From Jatrophihabitans sp. (lineage in GTDB: Bacteria; Actinomycetota; Actinomycetes; Mycobacteriales; Jatrophihabitantaceae), in the NCBI GenBank assembly GCA_036399055.1, contig DASWNX010000046.1:38459-102458 (forward strand): 64,000 nt of DNA, given 5' to 3'. Every line of letters begins with the position of its first letter. Position 1 is the stretch's first letter. The notes under the pieces were generated by a model, which saw only the letters and a program-made list of their open reading frames with translations, did no database searches and was not told the origin of the DNA. This document shows, one piece after another, positions 25,811 to 36,500 of this stretch. The position numbers and the translations under genes were made by a program.

Positions 25811-26695
25811 ATGGCAACGACCGTGGCCGCTTCCGCGGCTGACACCAGAACCGCGCGTCGAGGAGGCCGGCCCGACCGGTCCGGAGCGGCGTTCAACCGG
25901 CTGGCCGCCACCTGCGTCACGCTCTTCGCGCTGGTCTGGCTGGTCCCCCTGGCATGGGCGCTCATCACCTCGCTGCGGTCCAACGACGCGATCGCGGCGG
26001 ACCCCATGCGCCCGTGGTCCAGCCCCTGGAGCTTCGACGCCTACAGCTCCGCCTGGAACTCCAGCCCCATCGGCTGGTGGTACGTCAACAGCTTCATCAT
26101 CTCGACGCTCACGGTGATCTTCGCCGTGACTGTCTGCTCGATGGCCGCGTTCGCCCTCGTCCACCTGAACTACCGGATGAAGTACGCCGTGTACGCGTTG
26201 ATCTTGGCTGGCCTGATGCTGCCCACCGAGGCGCTCGTCCTGCCGCAGTTCATGGAGTTCCGAGCATTAAACCTGCTCGGCACCTACTGGGCGATCATCG
26301 TGCCCGACATCGCCCTCCCGGTCGCCGTCTTCGTCTTCCACTCCTTCATCAAGGGCATTCCGATGACCCTCATCGAGGCTGCGCGCATCGATGGCGCCAG
26401 CTGGTGGCGGATCTACTCTCAAATATGCATGCCCCTGGCCCGGCCGGCGACCGCCGCGGTCGCGATCCTCACCTTCATCACGTCATGGAACGCTTTTCTC
26501 TGGCCGCTGCTGGTCCTCACCCAGACCAAGTCGCAGACCATTCCCGTCGGGCTCGCCAGCCTGGTCGGCGGTTCGGCGATCCAGTACGCCGAGACGATGG
26601 CCTCAGCGGTGCTGGCCATCCTGCCCCTGCTCGCGGTGTTCCTACTGCTGCAACGCCAGATCGCCCAAGGGATCGCCAACACCGGCATCAAGTGA
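25811..26695 (+). CDS. Sugar ABC transporter permease (MalG/UgpE type)
   Basis: 294 residues with six TM helices. The EAA loop is EAARIDGASWWRIYSQICMPL, and the C-terminal AIQYAETMASAVLAILPLL and LLQRQIAQGIANTGIK are family-typical. The ATG follows a GAAAGGATC ribosome site. It is the last gene of the importer operon. The GH2 glycosidase begins 155 bases downstream on the same strand and may be co-regulated. Confidence 0.95.
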   Translation: MATTVAASAADTRTARRGGRPDRSGAAFNRLAATCVTLFALVWLVPLAWALITSLRSNDAIAADPMRPWSSPWSFDAYSSAWNSSPIGWWYVNSFIISTLTVIFAVTVCSMAAFALVHLNYRMKYAVYALILAGLMLPTEALVLPQFMEFRALNLLGTYWAIIVPDIALPVAVFVFHSFIKGIPMTLIEAARIDGASWWRIYSQICMPLARPATAAVAILTFITSWNAFLWPLLVLTQTKSQTIPVGLASLVGGSAIQYAETMASAVLAILPLLAVFLLLQRQIAQGIANTGIK

Positions 26696-26850
26696 CTCGT
26701 CCGCTTCACCACGCCGCACAATGACCGTGACGCGGGTGGACCGGGCGATGACGTCCAGGGCAACGACCGGATCACCGTGGAACTGACGGGCTGCGGCCGT
26801 TACGTTGGATTCGCCGTCGTGCCACACCAGATGCCTGGAGGCGTCGAGCG

Positions 26851-28686
26851 ATGATGGAAAGCCTGCACCCCCGACCGCAGTTCACCCGCCCGCGGTGGAC
26901 AGATCTCTGCGGCAGTTGGGGGTTCGCCTACGACGACGCCGATGTCGGCCGGGTTGAGCGTTGGCCGGAGCGCACCGACGCCTTCGACCTGCAGATCACG
27001 GTGCCCTATCCACCCGAGTCGGCGCTCAGCGGCATCGGCGACCGGTCCTTTCACCCCATCGTCTGGTACCGCCGCACCTTCGACCGGCCCGACCTGGCCG
27101 ATGGCGAGCGGCTGCTGCTGCACTTCGGGGCGGTGGACTACCGGGCCGAGGTGTGGGTCAACGGCCGGTTCGTGGTGCGGCATGAGGGCGGGCATACGCC
27201 CTTTGAGGCCGACATCACCGAGGTGCTGCTTGCCCAGGCGCAGCAGGTCGTCGTGGTCCGGGCGGAGGACCTGCCGACCGATCTCGGGCAGCCGCGGGGC
27301 AAACAGGACTTCCAGGAGCAGCCGCACAGCATCTGGTACCACCGCACCACCGGCATCTGGCAGCCGGTCTGGCTTGAGCCGGTGCCCGCGCGGCGGATCC
27401 GCTCCGCGCGATGGAACACCGACTACGAGCTCGGGGCCATCCGCGCGCGGATCGCGCTGGAGGCGGTGCCCGCCGGCTCCGCCGTGCGGATTCGGGTCAC
27501 TCGTGAGGGTGGGGAGCTGCTCGCCGCCGACACGTACACCGTGACCGAGACCGACAGCCAACAGGGGCTGACCCGTGACGTTTTCCTGCCGCGTGCCCAG
27601 ATGGGTTTGGACTGGCATAAGTGGCTCTGGTCGCCGGAGAACCCGAACCTGCTCGACGTGAGCCTGACGCTGCTCGCCGAGGACGGCCAGCCACTGGACG
27701 AGGTCGCCAGCTACGTCGGCTTCCGGTCGGTGGGGATCTCTGGAGGCCGCTTCTTGCTCAACAACCGGCCCTACCACCTGCGACTCGTGCTCGCCCAGGG
27801 GTACTGGCCGGAGTCCCACCTTGCCGCGCCGTCGGCGGAGGCGTTGCGGCGCGAGGTGGAGCTGATCCGCGAGCTCGGCTTCAACGGCGTGCGCGTGCAC
27901 CAGAAGGTCGAGGACCCGCGTTTTCTCTACTGGTGTGATCGGCTCGGTGTCGCCGTCTGGGCCGAGCTGCCGGCGGCGTACGCCTGGTCTCCCACCGCCG
28001 CGGCACGCACGACACGCGAGTTCCTCGAAGTGTTGGAACGCGACGTGAGCTCACCGAGCGTCGTGGCATGGGTGCCGGTGAACGAGAGCTGGGGGGTGCC
28101 GAGCCTGCGGGACAACCCCGAGCAGCGGGCATTCGTCTCGGCCCTGTACTTCCTGGCGAAGGCGCTGGACGGCACCCGGCCGGTCGTCGGCAACGACGGC
28201 TGGGAGCACGTCGTCACCGACCTGATCACCGTGCACGACTACGCGGGCGACGGCGCGACGCTGCGCGAGCGGTACGGCGACAGCGCGGCGATGGAGCGGG
28301 CGCTGCAGGAGGTGCAGCCGTACTACCGCCCGCTCCTGCTCAAGGACTTCCGCCGCGGCGAGGAGCCGATCCTGCTGACGGAGTTCGGAGGGATCAGCTA
28401 CCGGGCCGGAGATGACTTCTGGAACGGCTACGGCAGGGCCGAGAGCGAGGAGGACTTCGTGCGCCGCTACCGCGACCTGCTCGACGCGGTGCTCGACAGC
28501 CACGTCCTGGCCGGCTTCTGCTACACGCAGCTCACGGACACCGAACAGGAGCGGAACGGGCTTCTCGACGCCGGCCGGCAGCCGAAAGCCGACCTCAAGA
28601 CGCTGCGGTCGATCACCCGACGTCCCTCGGCTGCGGTGCCCGGCGACGCCATCTACCTGCACCAGCTGGGCGACACCGAGGATTGA
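26851..28686 (+). CDS. Glycoside hydrolase family 2 (beta-galactosidase/glucuronidase-like)
   Basis: 611 residues in three domains: a jelly-roll sugar-binding domain (about 1-190; WYRRTFDRPDL, VDYRAEVWVNG), an immunoglobulin-like middle, and a TIM barrel from about 290. The acid/base is Glu412 in VPVNESWG and the nucleophile Glu511 in LLTEFGGIS. No signal peptide is seen, so it probably acts in the cytoplasm on sugar imported by the upstream ABC system. The exact sugar is unknown. The start is a double ATG (26851 or 26854). Confidence 0.9.
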   Translation: MMESLHPRPQFTRPRWTDLCGSWGFAYDDADVGRVERWPERTDAFDLQITVPYPPESALSGIGDRSFHPIVWYRRTFDRPDLADGERLLLHFGAVDYRAEVWVNGRFVVRHEGGHTPFEADITEVLLAQAQQVVVVRAEDLPTDLGQPRGKQDFQEQPHSIWYHRTTGIWQPVWLEPVPARRIRSARWNTDYELGAIRARIALEAVPAGSAVRIRVTREGGELLAADTYTVTETDSQQGLTRDVFLPRAQMGLDWHKWLWSPENPNLLDVSLTLLAEDGQPLDEVASYVGFRSVGISGGRFLLNNRPYHLRLVLAQGYWPESHLAAPSAEALRREVELIRELGFNGVRVHQKVEDPRFLYWCDRLGVAVWAELPAAYAWSPTAAARTTREFLEVLERDVSSPSVVAWVPVNESWGVPSLRDNPEQRAFVSALYFLAKALDGTRPVVGNDGWEHVVTDLITVHDYAGDGATLRERYGDSAAMERALQEVQPYYRPLLLKDFRRGEEPILLTEFGGISYRAGDDFWNGYGRAESEEDFVRRYRDLLDAVLDSHVLAGFCYTQLTDTEQERNGLLDAGRQPKADLKTLRSITRRPSAAVPGDAIYLHQLGDTED

Positions 28687-28743
28687 CCGACTGCTGCCAG
28701 CGCCGAGGCAGTAGTCGCCCTGGCGCCCGGTGGAGGCTCCATA

Positions 28744-29694
28744 ATGGCGGGCATGCGCCCGTTCCGCTTCCTTGCCGACGTCCATGAGATCGTCACCGGT
28801 CCGGAGCTGGCCGCTCGCGCTCGACGCGCGGAGCAGATGGGCTATCACGCTCTGGTGATCCCCGATCACCTGCTCAGGCAGCTATCTCCGGTGGTGGCGA
28901 TGGCAACGGTCGCGGCGGCGACGTCGACCCTGCGGGTGTCGGCGTTCGTGATGAACAACGACCTGCGCCATCCGGCGGTGCTCGCCCAGGACCTCGCGAG
29001 CATCGACGTCCTGTCCGGCGGCAGGGTGGACATCGCGATCGGCGCCGGCTGGAACAAGCCCGAGTACGACGCCATCGGCATGACGTTCGACCCGACTCCG
29101 GTCCGGCAGGCGCGCCTGGCCGAGTCCATCACCGTGCTGAAGGGGCTGTTCGCCGGCTCCCCGTTCAGCTTCGCCGGTGAGCACTACACGATCAGCGACT
29201 ACACCGCTGAGCCCGTCCCTGTCCAACGCCCGCATCCGCCCTTCATGATCGGCGGCGGCGGTCGGCGCACGCTGACCCTGGCCGGTCGGGAGGCCGACAT
29301 CGTCGGGTTGGCGCCTCGCATCAAGGCGAATGCCAGGGTCGATGCCGCGTCACTGACGTTGGCGGCGACGCGAGAGAAGATCGGGTGGGTGGCCGAGGCC
29401 GCGGGTGAGCGATTCGGCTCCCTGGAGTTCAACATCTATCCCTCGACGTGGCCGGTGACGGTCACCGACGACCTGCGGGGCGAGGCTCGTCGGGTCATCG
29501 ACGAGCTGCGGTCCCGAACGGGCGTCGAACTCACTGAGGACGAGGTGATCGACTCACCGCACCTGTTCATCGGGTCCGTCGACCGGCTCGTGGAGAAGTT
29601 CCTGCAGTTGCGCGAGGAGCTTGGGATCTCCTCCATCCTGCTCGGCGACATCGGCGAGCTGGAGCCGGTGCTGGAGCGGCTTTCTGACAGGTGA
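28744..29694 (+). CDS. LLM-class F420-dependent oxidoreductase
   Basis: 316-residue luciferase-like TIM-barrel protein. It begins RFLADVHEIVTGPELAARAR, then DVLSGGRVDIAIGAGWNKPEY and PHPPFMIGGGGRRTLTLAG, as in the TIGR03621-type actinobacterial family that uses reduced F420. It may start at 28744 or at a Met three codons later. It is 57 bases after the GH2 gene and may be its own unit. The substrate is unknown. Confidence 0.9.
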   Translation: MAGMRPFRFLADVHEIVTGPELAARARRAEQMGYHALVIPDHLLRQLSPVVAMATVAAATSTLRVSAFVMNNDLRHPAVLAQDLASIDVLSGGRVDIAIGAGWNKPEYDAIGMTFDPTPVRQARLAESITVLKGLFAGSPFSFAGEHYTISDYTAEPVPVQRPHPPFMIGGGGRRTLTLAGREADIVGLAPRIKANARVDAASLTLAATREKIGWVAEAAGERFGSLEFNIYPSTWPVTVTDDLRGEARRVIDELRSRTGVELTEDEVIDSPHLFIGSVDRLVEKFLQLREELGISSILLGDIGELEPVLERLSDR

Positions 29695-30541
29695 CAGGTG
29701 ACGCCGATCGCAGACTCGGTGAGTGCGCCTCACGCCATTTGTGGCTGCCAACCCCAGCCCCGGCCCACATATGTAAAGCATTGTGTAAATGAACAAGCGC
29801 ATTACTCGCTATCAGGGGCCCCGCCGATAAATGCCGACCTCGCATCTGAGGCGTGCCTCGAAGCGCTTGAAGATTTCCGGAGGTGATTTGTCACGGCCCC
29901 CCATCTGCGTACCCCCCACCTGGCCTGGACAGAGGCTTCACAACGGCCGATCACCGTCCCTCCGGACATGACGAGCAAGTCGGCCGAGCGCGGGCATCGG
30001 CCTGTGTCTGCTGAAAAACGCCTCCAGCGCAGCGTCCTCACCTCGTGGTCTGCGCCCAGTCCTCAAGAAACCCTTGACTGGGCGCGGCCGACGTGGGCAC
30101 CCTGTGCAGGCGCCAAAGGATTCGCTTGAAAGAGCATGAGCCTTTTATCCAGGACCGCAGTCACCCCGGCGCAGTGAGCGTTCCGTCGCTTACTCAGGTC
30201 TCATGGCTTTAGTCTCAATCTGACGAACTGAACACTCATACCCCTTGTAATTACGTCAAATCGTGATACCTTAGACAATCGGACGCACACCCCGCCTACG
30301 GGCGAGGTGGCCACCTTGACACGGCGTATGGCCCCAAAGGCATGCGCCGGGTCGCAGGCACGCGTCGGTGAACTATGAACGCCCTCGGCCTGTCCCCCAC
30401 TCGCCAATGCCCCCTCCGTGCCGCTGTCCGCCGCGTGAACACGTTCACTCTGGCGACAGGAGCTTGTTCGAGCCTGCCCACAGGCGGCTCGGCTGCTCCC
30501 ACGGCGTCGCGTAGCGGCATTCGATCTCTGGAGCACTCTTC
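29695..30541. other. 847-base non-coding region upstream of the NRPS cluster
   Basis: No supported gene. It is AT-richer in parts (29750-29890 and 30195-30285) than surrounding DNA. A perfect GGAGGTGA site at 29879-29886 is not followed by a convincing ORF. Short frames at 29698-29886 and 30375-30569 lack family resemblance. A TTGACA hexamer (30315-30320) and the AT-rich segment near 30240-30285 are promoter candidates for the biosynthetic operon. Confidence 0.45.
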
Positions 30542-31594
30542 ATGTCCTCGTCCGTTCCGCAGTCCATAGCGGTACCCGCAGGCTCGACCGATTTCGCCGA
30601 GACCGCCCACGCGATCTCGAGCTGGCTGCAACTGCCGGCCGAAGAGGTGGACCGCGGCCTGGGCGAGGTGGGGCGAGTGCAGGCCGTCAGCGCGGTGCGC
30701 GCTCTGAACGCGGCCGCGGCTACTGACCCCAACGCCTTCTTCTGGCAGCAGAAACTGCTCGCCCGCATCTATGACCTCACCACCCAGATTCCCGATGGGC
30801 CCACCGCCGAGGGCTCGGTGGCGCTGCACGAGGTGACCCGGCTGCTGGAAGTCGCCACCATCGCCGCCGAGAACCAGCACGTCCCGGCCGGCCTGCTCGA
30901 GCAGGCGCCCACCCAGGGCAAGGCCTACCTCAGCTGGCTGAAGACCTTCGCCCGTGAGCACCGGGTGTTCAAGCACCCCTACTACCGCGACTTCATCCGC
31001 CACCACGCCGGCGAGGAGGACCTGCGCACCTACATCCTGCAGGAGTCAGTCGTCGACGGCCGCTTTGACGACCTGCTGGCGATGATGCAGGTCGGCACCA
31101 GCGGGCCGGCGAAGTTGGAGATCGCGGCGAACTTCTGGGACGAGATGGGCAACGGCAACCCCGCCGAGGTGCACACCACGCTGTTCAACAAGATCTTCGA
31201 GGTCTTCGCCATCACCCAGGAAGAACTCGACCGGGTGCTCACCGCCAACGCGCTGCTGTCAGGAAACCTCGCGGTGCTGCTGTGCCGCTACCGGCAGTTC
31301 TATCCCGAGGCAGTGGGCTTTCTCGGCATGACCGAATGGCTGGTCCCCGACCGGTTCAAGGCAGTGGTCTCGGCCTGGGAACGCCTCGGCCTGCCCGACG
31401 TCGGGATCGTCTACCACCGGTTGCACATCACCATCGACTCGGTGCACGCGGCCGGATGGTTCCACAACATCGTCGCTCCGTCGGTTGCCTCGGAGTCCAT
31501 GCGGCAGGGCATCGCCCGCGGCGCCATCTGGCGGCTGAACTCCTCCGCCCGCTACCTCGACGAGCGCCTGGCCGGATCGATCCAACCGGTTTGA
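30542..31594 (+). CDS. Haem-oxygenase-like diiron oxidase (HDO)
   Basis: 350 residues, the first gene of the NRPS cluster. The C-terminal two thirds match the iron-containing redox enzyme family. Glu201 and His211 (WDEMGNGNPAEVH) are ten residues apart. His295, Asp299 and His302 (LHITIDSVH) show the H-x3-D-x2-H spacing, which I recall as that of the SznF diiron centre. Glu168 is a likely further ligand. HDOs activate O2 for N-oxidation, desaturation, C-C cleavage or C-N ring closure on amino or fatty acids (SznF, BesC, UndA, PolyF). An N-terminal extension of ~100 residues is uncharacterised. The next gene starts 70 bases downstream. Confidence 0.88.
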   Translation: MSSSVPQSIAVPAGSTDFAETAHAISSWLQLPAEEVDRGLGEVGRVQAVSAVRALNAAAATDPNAFFWQQKLLARIYDLTTQIPDGPTAEGSVALHEVTRLLEVATIAAENQHVPAGLLEQAPTQGKAYLSWLKTFAREHRVFKHPYYRDFIRHHAGEEDLRTYILQESVVDGRFDDLLAMMQVGTSGPAKLEIAANFWDEMGNGNPAEVHTTLFNKIFEVFAITQEELDRVLTANALLSGNLAVLLCRYRQFYPEAVGFLGMTEWLVPDRFKAVVSAWERLGLPDVGIVYHRLHITIDSVHAAGWFHNIVAPSVASESMRQGIARGAIWRLNSSARYLDERLAGSIQPV

Positions 31595-31664
31595 CCGGGA
31601 CCGGTTCCGTCCAGCTTGACCTAGACTTCAGCGCGCCCTGCCACTCCCTATGGAAGGTGTAGCC

Positions 31665-32363
31665 ATGCCCCTGAACGACCAAGGCTTCTCACTCGTCGAC
31701 CTCCCCGAGATCTCCGAGGAGATCTTCGACAGCTACGAGCGGCTGCCACACGACCCGTACATGGGCAACGGCACCCGGTACAAGCGCTTCTCGCAGTACC
31801 GGCTGTCCTGGGACGGCGCCGCGTGGCAGTTCAAGTTGCTGCCGCACCGTGATTACACGGCCTTCAAGGAGTTCAACCCGGTCGGCGGCGGGTACAAGAG
31901 AAGCTACGAGCCGATCGAGGTCGACTTCACCGAGCTGATCCGCTACGCGGCCCAGCACCTGCCGCTGGACTCCGCCGAGGACTGGCAGATCAACGTCCAC
32001 CAGAACCGCACGACCGCCTCTCGGGAGCTGCCCGGTGTCCTCACGCCTGAGGGCGTGCACCAGGACGGCCATGAATTCGTCATGATCGCCGTGCTCCGGC
32101 GCAATGCGGTGACCGATGGCCAGACCAGGCTCTGGAAGCTCGGCGCCGACGAGCCGTTCTGGTCCGGAGTGCTTGAGCCTCGCACGGCCGTCCTGATCGA
32201 TGATCGAGCGGTCGCCCACGACGTGACCGACGTGCAGCCGGCTGGCGAAGAGACCGGCAAGCGTGACATCGTCATCGTCGCGTTCTCCCGGTGGCAGGAG
32301 CGTTGGTACGGCGACGAGCACGACCAGGCAGCGCTCACCGAAGCCGCATCGGCACGTAACTAA
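31665..32363 (+). CDS. 2-oxoglutarate/Fe(II) amino-acid oxygenase (isoleucine-dioxygenase-like)
   Basis: 232 residues. It resembles the 2OG-Fe oxygenase family PF10014, whose characterised members hydroxylate free L-Ile, Leu, Met or related amino acids. The iron facial triad is His132-x-Asp134 (GVHQDGHEF) and His185 (AVAHDVTDV). Arg200 (GKRDIVIVAF) is placed to bind 2OG. ATG 31665 is chosen because GGAAGGTG lies seven bases before it; the ATG at 31650 would contain that site. Its position between the HDO and PLP genes suggests it modifies the amino acid activated by the NRPS. Confidence 0.87.
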   Translation: MPLNDQGFSLVDLPEISEEIFDSYERLPHDPYMGNGTRYKRFSQYRLSWDGAAWQFKLLPHRDYTAFKEFNPVGGGYKRSYEPIEVDFTELIRYAAQHLPLDSAEDWQINVHQNRTTASRELPGVLTPEGVHQDGHEFVMIAVLRRNAVTDGQTRLWKLGADEPFWSGVLEPRTAVLIDDRAVAHDVTDVQPAGEETGKRDIVIVAFSRWQERWYGDEHDQAALTEAASARN

Positions 32364-32393
32364 GCACCTCAGCATGTGACTAAGGAGCGGTAG

Positions 32394-33503
32394 GTGACCT
32401 TGGCGTCTCGGCCTAGCCCCCGGACCGACTACTCGATGCGCAAGTGGGTGTTCGATGACACCCCGGGAAAGTACGAGATCGACCTGTCTCGCAGCTACAT
32501 CGACGGTGGGCGGCTCAGCGAGCTGACCCTGCCGCCCGATCTCGAACTCGGCTACGGCGCTGACCGCGGCACCGAGCCGTTACGGGAGCAGATAGCAAGC
32601 CTGTACAAGGGGCACGCTGATTCGGTGCTCGTGACGCACGGCGCTCAGGAGGCGCTGGCGCTGGCGTACAGCACCTTGTTGCGCCCCGGCGATCAGGTGG
32701 TCACGTTCCGGCCGGGCTGGCAGCAGTCCTGGGATGCCCCCGACCTGATGGGCTGCCAGGTCGAGGCCATCGACCTGGATCAGGATCTGGGGATCGACCT
32801 GGCAGCAGTGGCTGAGCGGGTGTCGAGCCGGCTGCGGATGATCGTGGTCAACTCGCCGTGCAATCCCACAGGCCGGCGCGCGCGGCGCGCCGAACTGGAC
32901 GCGCTGCTGCGAACAGTGACCGAGCACGACGGTTACCTGCTGCTGGACCAGAACTACGAGCCCGACCTGTCGACGTCGGCGGCGATCGACAGCGACCGAG
33001 TCATCTCGGTGTCCGGGCTGTCGAAGATCTACGGGTTCCCGGGCCTGCGGGTGGGCTGGATGTACGGCGCTCCCGAGATCGTCCAGGCCTGCGCTGAGCA
33101 CAAGCACCTGACCTCGATCGCCAACTCGGTGCTCTGTGAGGTGCTCGCCTGCGATGTGCTGAGCCGCAGCGAGCACTACCTGAGCAAGTACCGCCGAGAG
33201 GTTTCGGCGGGCATCGACATCCTGACCCGGTGGTCTGCCCAGCACCAGGACACCCTGCGCCTGACGCCGCCGGAGGAAACGCCCTTCGGCTGGTTCCAAC
33301 TGCTGGACGGCTCGGACTCGATGTCGTTCTGCCGCCAGGCGTTGGAGCAGGGCGTCCTGCTGATGCCCGCCGAGACCCTGGGCGGCGTCAGCGGCTTCCG
33401 GGTCGGCGTGGCGATCCCCCCGGCGGAACTATCGGAGGGGCTGCGCCGCATCGACTATATTTTGGCCAATCAGCATGATTTTGAACGGAGAACCACAGGG
33501 TGA
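32394..33503 (+). CDS. PLP-dependent class I/II aminotransferase-fold enzyme
   Basis: 369 residues. The PLP Schiff-base lysine is Lys211 (VSGLSKIYGFPGLRVGW), with Asn157 in NSPCNPTG and Asp185 in LLLDQNYEP. The usual D-E-x-Y is here D-Q-N-Y. The N-terminal part (LELGYGADRGTEPLREQI) matches a group that includes VioD/OrfR capreomycidine synthases and MppP arginine oxidase. The protein may therefore do a cyclisation, elimination or oxidation rather than a simple transamination. The GTG start follows GGAGCGGTAG. Its TGA overlaps the NRPS GTG, giving translational coupling. Confidence 0.88.
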   Translation: MTLASRPSPRTDYSMRKWVFDDTPGKYEIDLSRSYIDGGRLSELTLPPDLELGYGADRGTEPLREQIASLYKGHADSVLVTHGAQEALALAYSTLLRPGDQVVTFRPGWQQSWDAPDLMGCQVEAIDLDQDLGIDLAAVAERVSSRLRMIVVNSPCNPTGRRARRAELDALLRTVTEHDGYLLLDQNYEPDLSTSAAIDSDRVISVSGLSKIYGFPGLRVGWMYGAPEIVQACAEHKHLTSIANSVLCEVLACDVLSRSEHYLSKYRREVSAGIDILTRWSAQHQDTLRLTPPEETPFGWFQLLDGSDSMSFCRQALEQGVLLMPAETLGGVSGFRVGVAIPPAELSEGLRRIDYILANQHDFERRTTG

Positions 33504-36500
33504 CGACGAGCGAGCAATCGACCGACAGATCCGAGAACGAGCTTGCGGCAGACGAAACTCGGCTGGCACTCTCATTCGCCCAGGAACAACTCTGGTTCCT
33601 CGAGCAAATGGCTCCCGGACAGACCACCTACAACATCCTGTTGGCCTGGCGCCTTGAAGGCGCGCTGGACGTCGACGTCCTCCAAAGATCCCTCGCGGTG
33701 GTGGTCGCCCGGCATGGCGCGCTACGTTCCCTGATCCGTTCTGCCGACGGCACGCCCTACCAGGTGGTCCAACCACCGGCTGACGTGGAGCTTGCCGTCC
33801 TCGACCTCACCGCTTTGACGGCGCAAGCCCAACAGGGCGCGCTGGAAGAAGCGCTGGAGAAGCAGGCCGCGACGGCCTTCGACATGGAGAACGGCCCGCT
33901 CTGCCGGTTCACGCTCTTCAAGCTGGGGCCGCAGCAGCACGCTTTCGCCGTGGAGTTCCACCACATCGTGATGGACGGCTGGTCCACCTCCACGTTCAAC
34001 GCAGACCTCGCTAAGGCCTACCAGGCCCTGGTGTCCGGGCGAAGCCCGGAGTTTCCAGAGCTCGAACTGGACTACGCCGAGTACGCCGCGCGGCAACGGC
34101 AGCGGCTGCAGGGCGAAGAGCTCGAAGCCGAGCTGCGGTACTGGCAGGAGAAGCTGAGCGCCCTTCCGACCCTGGACCTGCCCGCTGACCGGCGCAGGCC
34201 GGCCTCGGCCAACCACAGCGGCGCCAACCTGATGTGGCAGTTCTCGCCGGAGTTGCTGGCTGCCGCGCGTGCTCTGGCTCAGCAGCACCACGTGTCCTTG
34301 TACGTGGTGCTGGTCGCGGCGTTCAAGCTGGTGGTGAGCCGGTACACCGGCCACTACGACATCCCGGTCGGCGTTCCGATGCTGGGACGGACAGAGCCTG
34401 AACTCGAAGCGGTCGTCGGCTTGTTCATCAACATGACGGTGTTGCGCTCGGACCTGTCCGGCGACCCGACGTTCGCCGAGTTGCTGGAGCGGGTGGCCGA
34501 CGCGAGCCTGGATCTGTACGAGCACCAGGAGGTCCCCTTCCACCAGGTCGTGGACCGGGTGGCTCCGACCCGCGATCCCAGCCGCAACCCGCTGTTCCAG
34601 GTCGCAGTCCAGTTGCTGGGGACCGGCGTGTCCGGCGGCGCCTTGCCGTTGCCAGGGATCGAATCCGAGCTGCTGGAGCAGAAGTCGGCCAACGCCCGCT
34701 TCGACCTGTCGATGAGCTTCATGGAAGGCGAGGACCAGCTCGGCCTCATCGCCGAGTACTCCACCGACTTGTTCGACAAGTGGCGCATCCAAGCCATGAT
34801 GGGTCACCTTCAGACAGTGCTGGAGACCGTCACCAAGACGCCGTCCCTGCGCCTGTCCCAGGTAGCCCTGCTGTCGGAGAAGGAGCAGCGGTCACTGGTC
34901 GAGCTCGGCAAGGGCGAGGTGGTCCCCTACGAGCAGGAGCCGCTGCACATCGGCTTCGCCAAGCGCGTCGCCGCCAATCCCGATGCCATAGCGGTGGTCT
35001 GCAAGGGCGTCGAGGTCAGTTACGCCGAGCTCAACCGCCGGGCCGAGCACCTGGCCAGGCACCTGCGCTCTCTCGGGCTGCAGCACGGGCAGGTGGTGGC
35101 CGTCGTGATCGACCGCGACGTCGACGCCTACGTCATCATGCTGGGAGTGCTCAAGGCCGGCGGCGCGTTCGCGATGCTGGATCCGCAACACCCGCCGGCT
35201 CGCCTGCAGTTCATGATCGAGGACACCTCCGCGCCGATCGTGATCACCCGGTCAGACCTCGACGGCCGGCTGCCCGAGCCCGCCGGATGGTCGACCGTCT
35301 GGATCGACAAGGACTGGCCGAGCATCGAGGCTCATGCGCTGGCCGAGCCCCTGGAAGAGTGGGCCACCCGCGACTCCGTCGCCTACGTCCTCTACACCTC
35401 GGGCTCCACCGGCACCCCCAAGGGTGTCGTGATGGCCCATCGCGGGGTCTCCTTCTACGCCGAGGCCTACCGGCGCACCTTCGACGTCGGGCCCCATGAC
35501 CGGTTGCTGCAGTTGCCGGCGTTGAGCTTCGACATGTCGCAGGGCGAGATCTGGACCGCCTTCCTGGTCGGCGCCCGAGTGGTCGCGGTGTCCCCGGAGG
35601 AAGGCCAGTCCGCCGAGGGCCTGGCACAGCTGATGCGCGACCAGCGCGTAACCTACGCCGGACTGTCCCCGGCGATGCTCTCGCTGGTGGAGGCTGGGCC
35701 CTACCCCGATCTCAAGTACGTGATGGGTGGCGCCGAGGCGGTGCCCGCCGAGCTGGTCAACAAGTGGAACCTGCCGGGTCGCCGATTCGTCAACCTCTAC
35801 GGTCCGACCGAGGCCTCGATCGCCTGCACCGAATACGAGTGCGAGCACATCGAGTGGCAGACCTCTCCACCGATCGGGCATGCCCAGGTCAACCGGCAGC
35901 TCTACATCGTCGACGAGTTCATGCACCTCGTGCCACCAGGCATTCCCGGCGAGCTGCTGGTGGGCGGTGAGGACGGGGCGTTGGCCCTGGGCTACCTCAA
36001 CCGTCCCGATCTGACCGCGGAGAAGTTCGTGCCCGATCCCTACTACCCCGAGCGGCTGGTCTACCGCACCGGCGACCTGGTGCGATGGAACCGTCAGGGT
36101 GAGATCGACTTCCTGGGCCGGATCGACACCCAGGTCAAGCTTCGTGGCCTGCGTATCGAACTCGGTGAGATCGAGGCGGCGCTGCTGACCCATCCCGCGG
36201 TTCGGATGGCGGTCGTGGTGATGCGCCCGAACCGTCAGGGTGACAACCAGCTGGTCGGGTACCTGACCAGCAAGGGCGATCAGGCTCCTGACCTCCGAGA
36301 GGTCCGAGATCACCTGGCGACTCGACTGCCGGAGTACATGGTGCCCACCGCGTGGGTGGTGCTCGACGCGTTCCCGCTGACCGCCGCCCGCAAGATCGAC
36401 CGCAAGGCCCTGCCCGAGCCGGAGGACCAGGCGCCGGAGCTGAACTCGGCCGTCGTCGAAGCGCGCACCCCGACCGAGCGGGCCGTGGTCGACATCTTCG

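Noticed and set aside
29698-29886. 62-residue ORF as a possible RiPP precursor
   Set aside because: No leader/core pattern, no ribosome site at its start and no RiPP maturation enzyme nearby.
30375-30569. 64-residue ORF overlapping the HDO start
   Set aside because: Overlaps the HDO start in another frame, has no ribosome site and no resemblance to known proteins.
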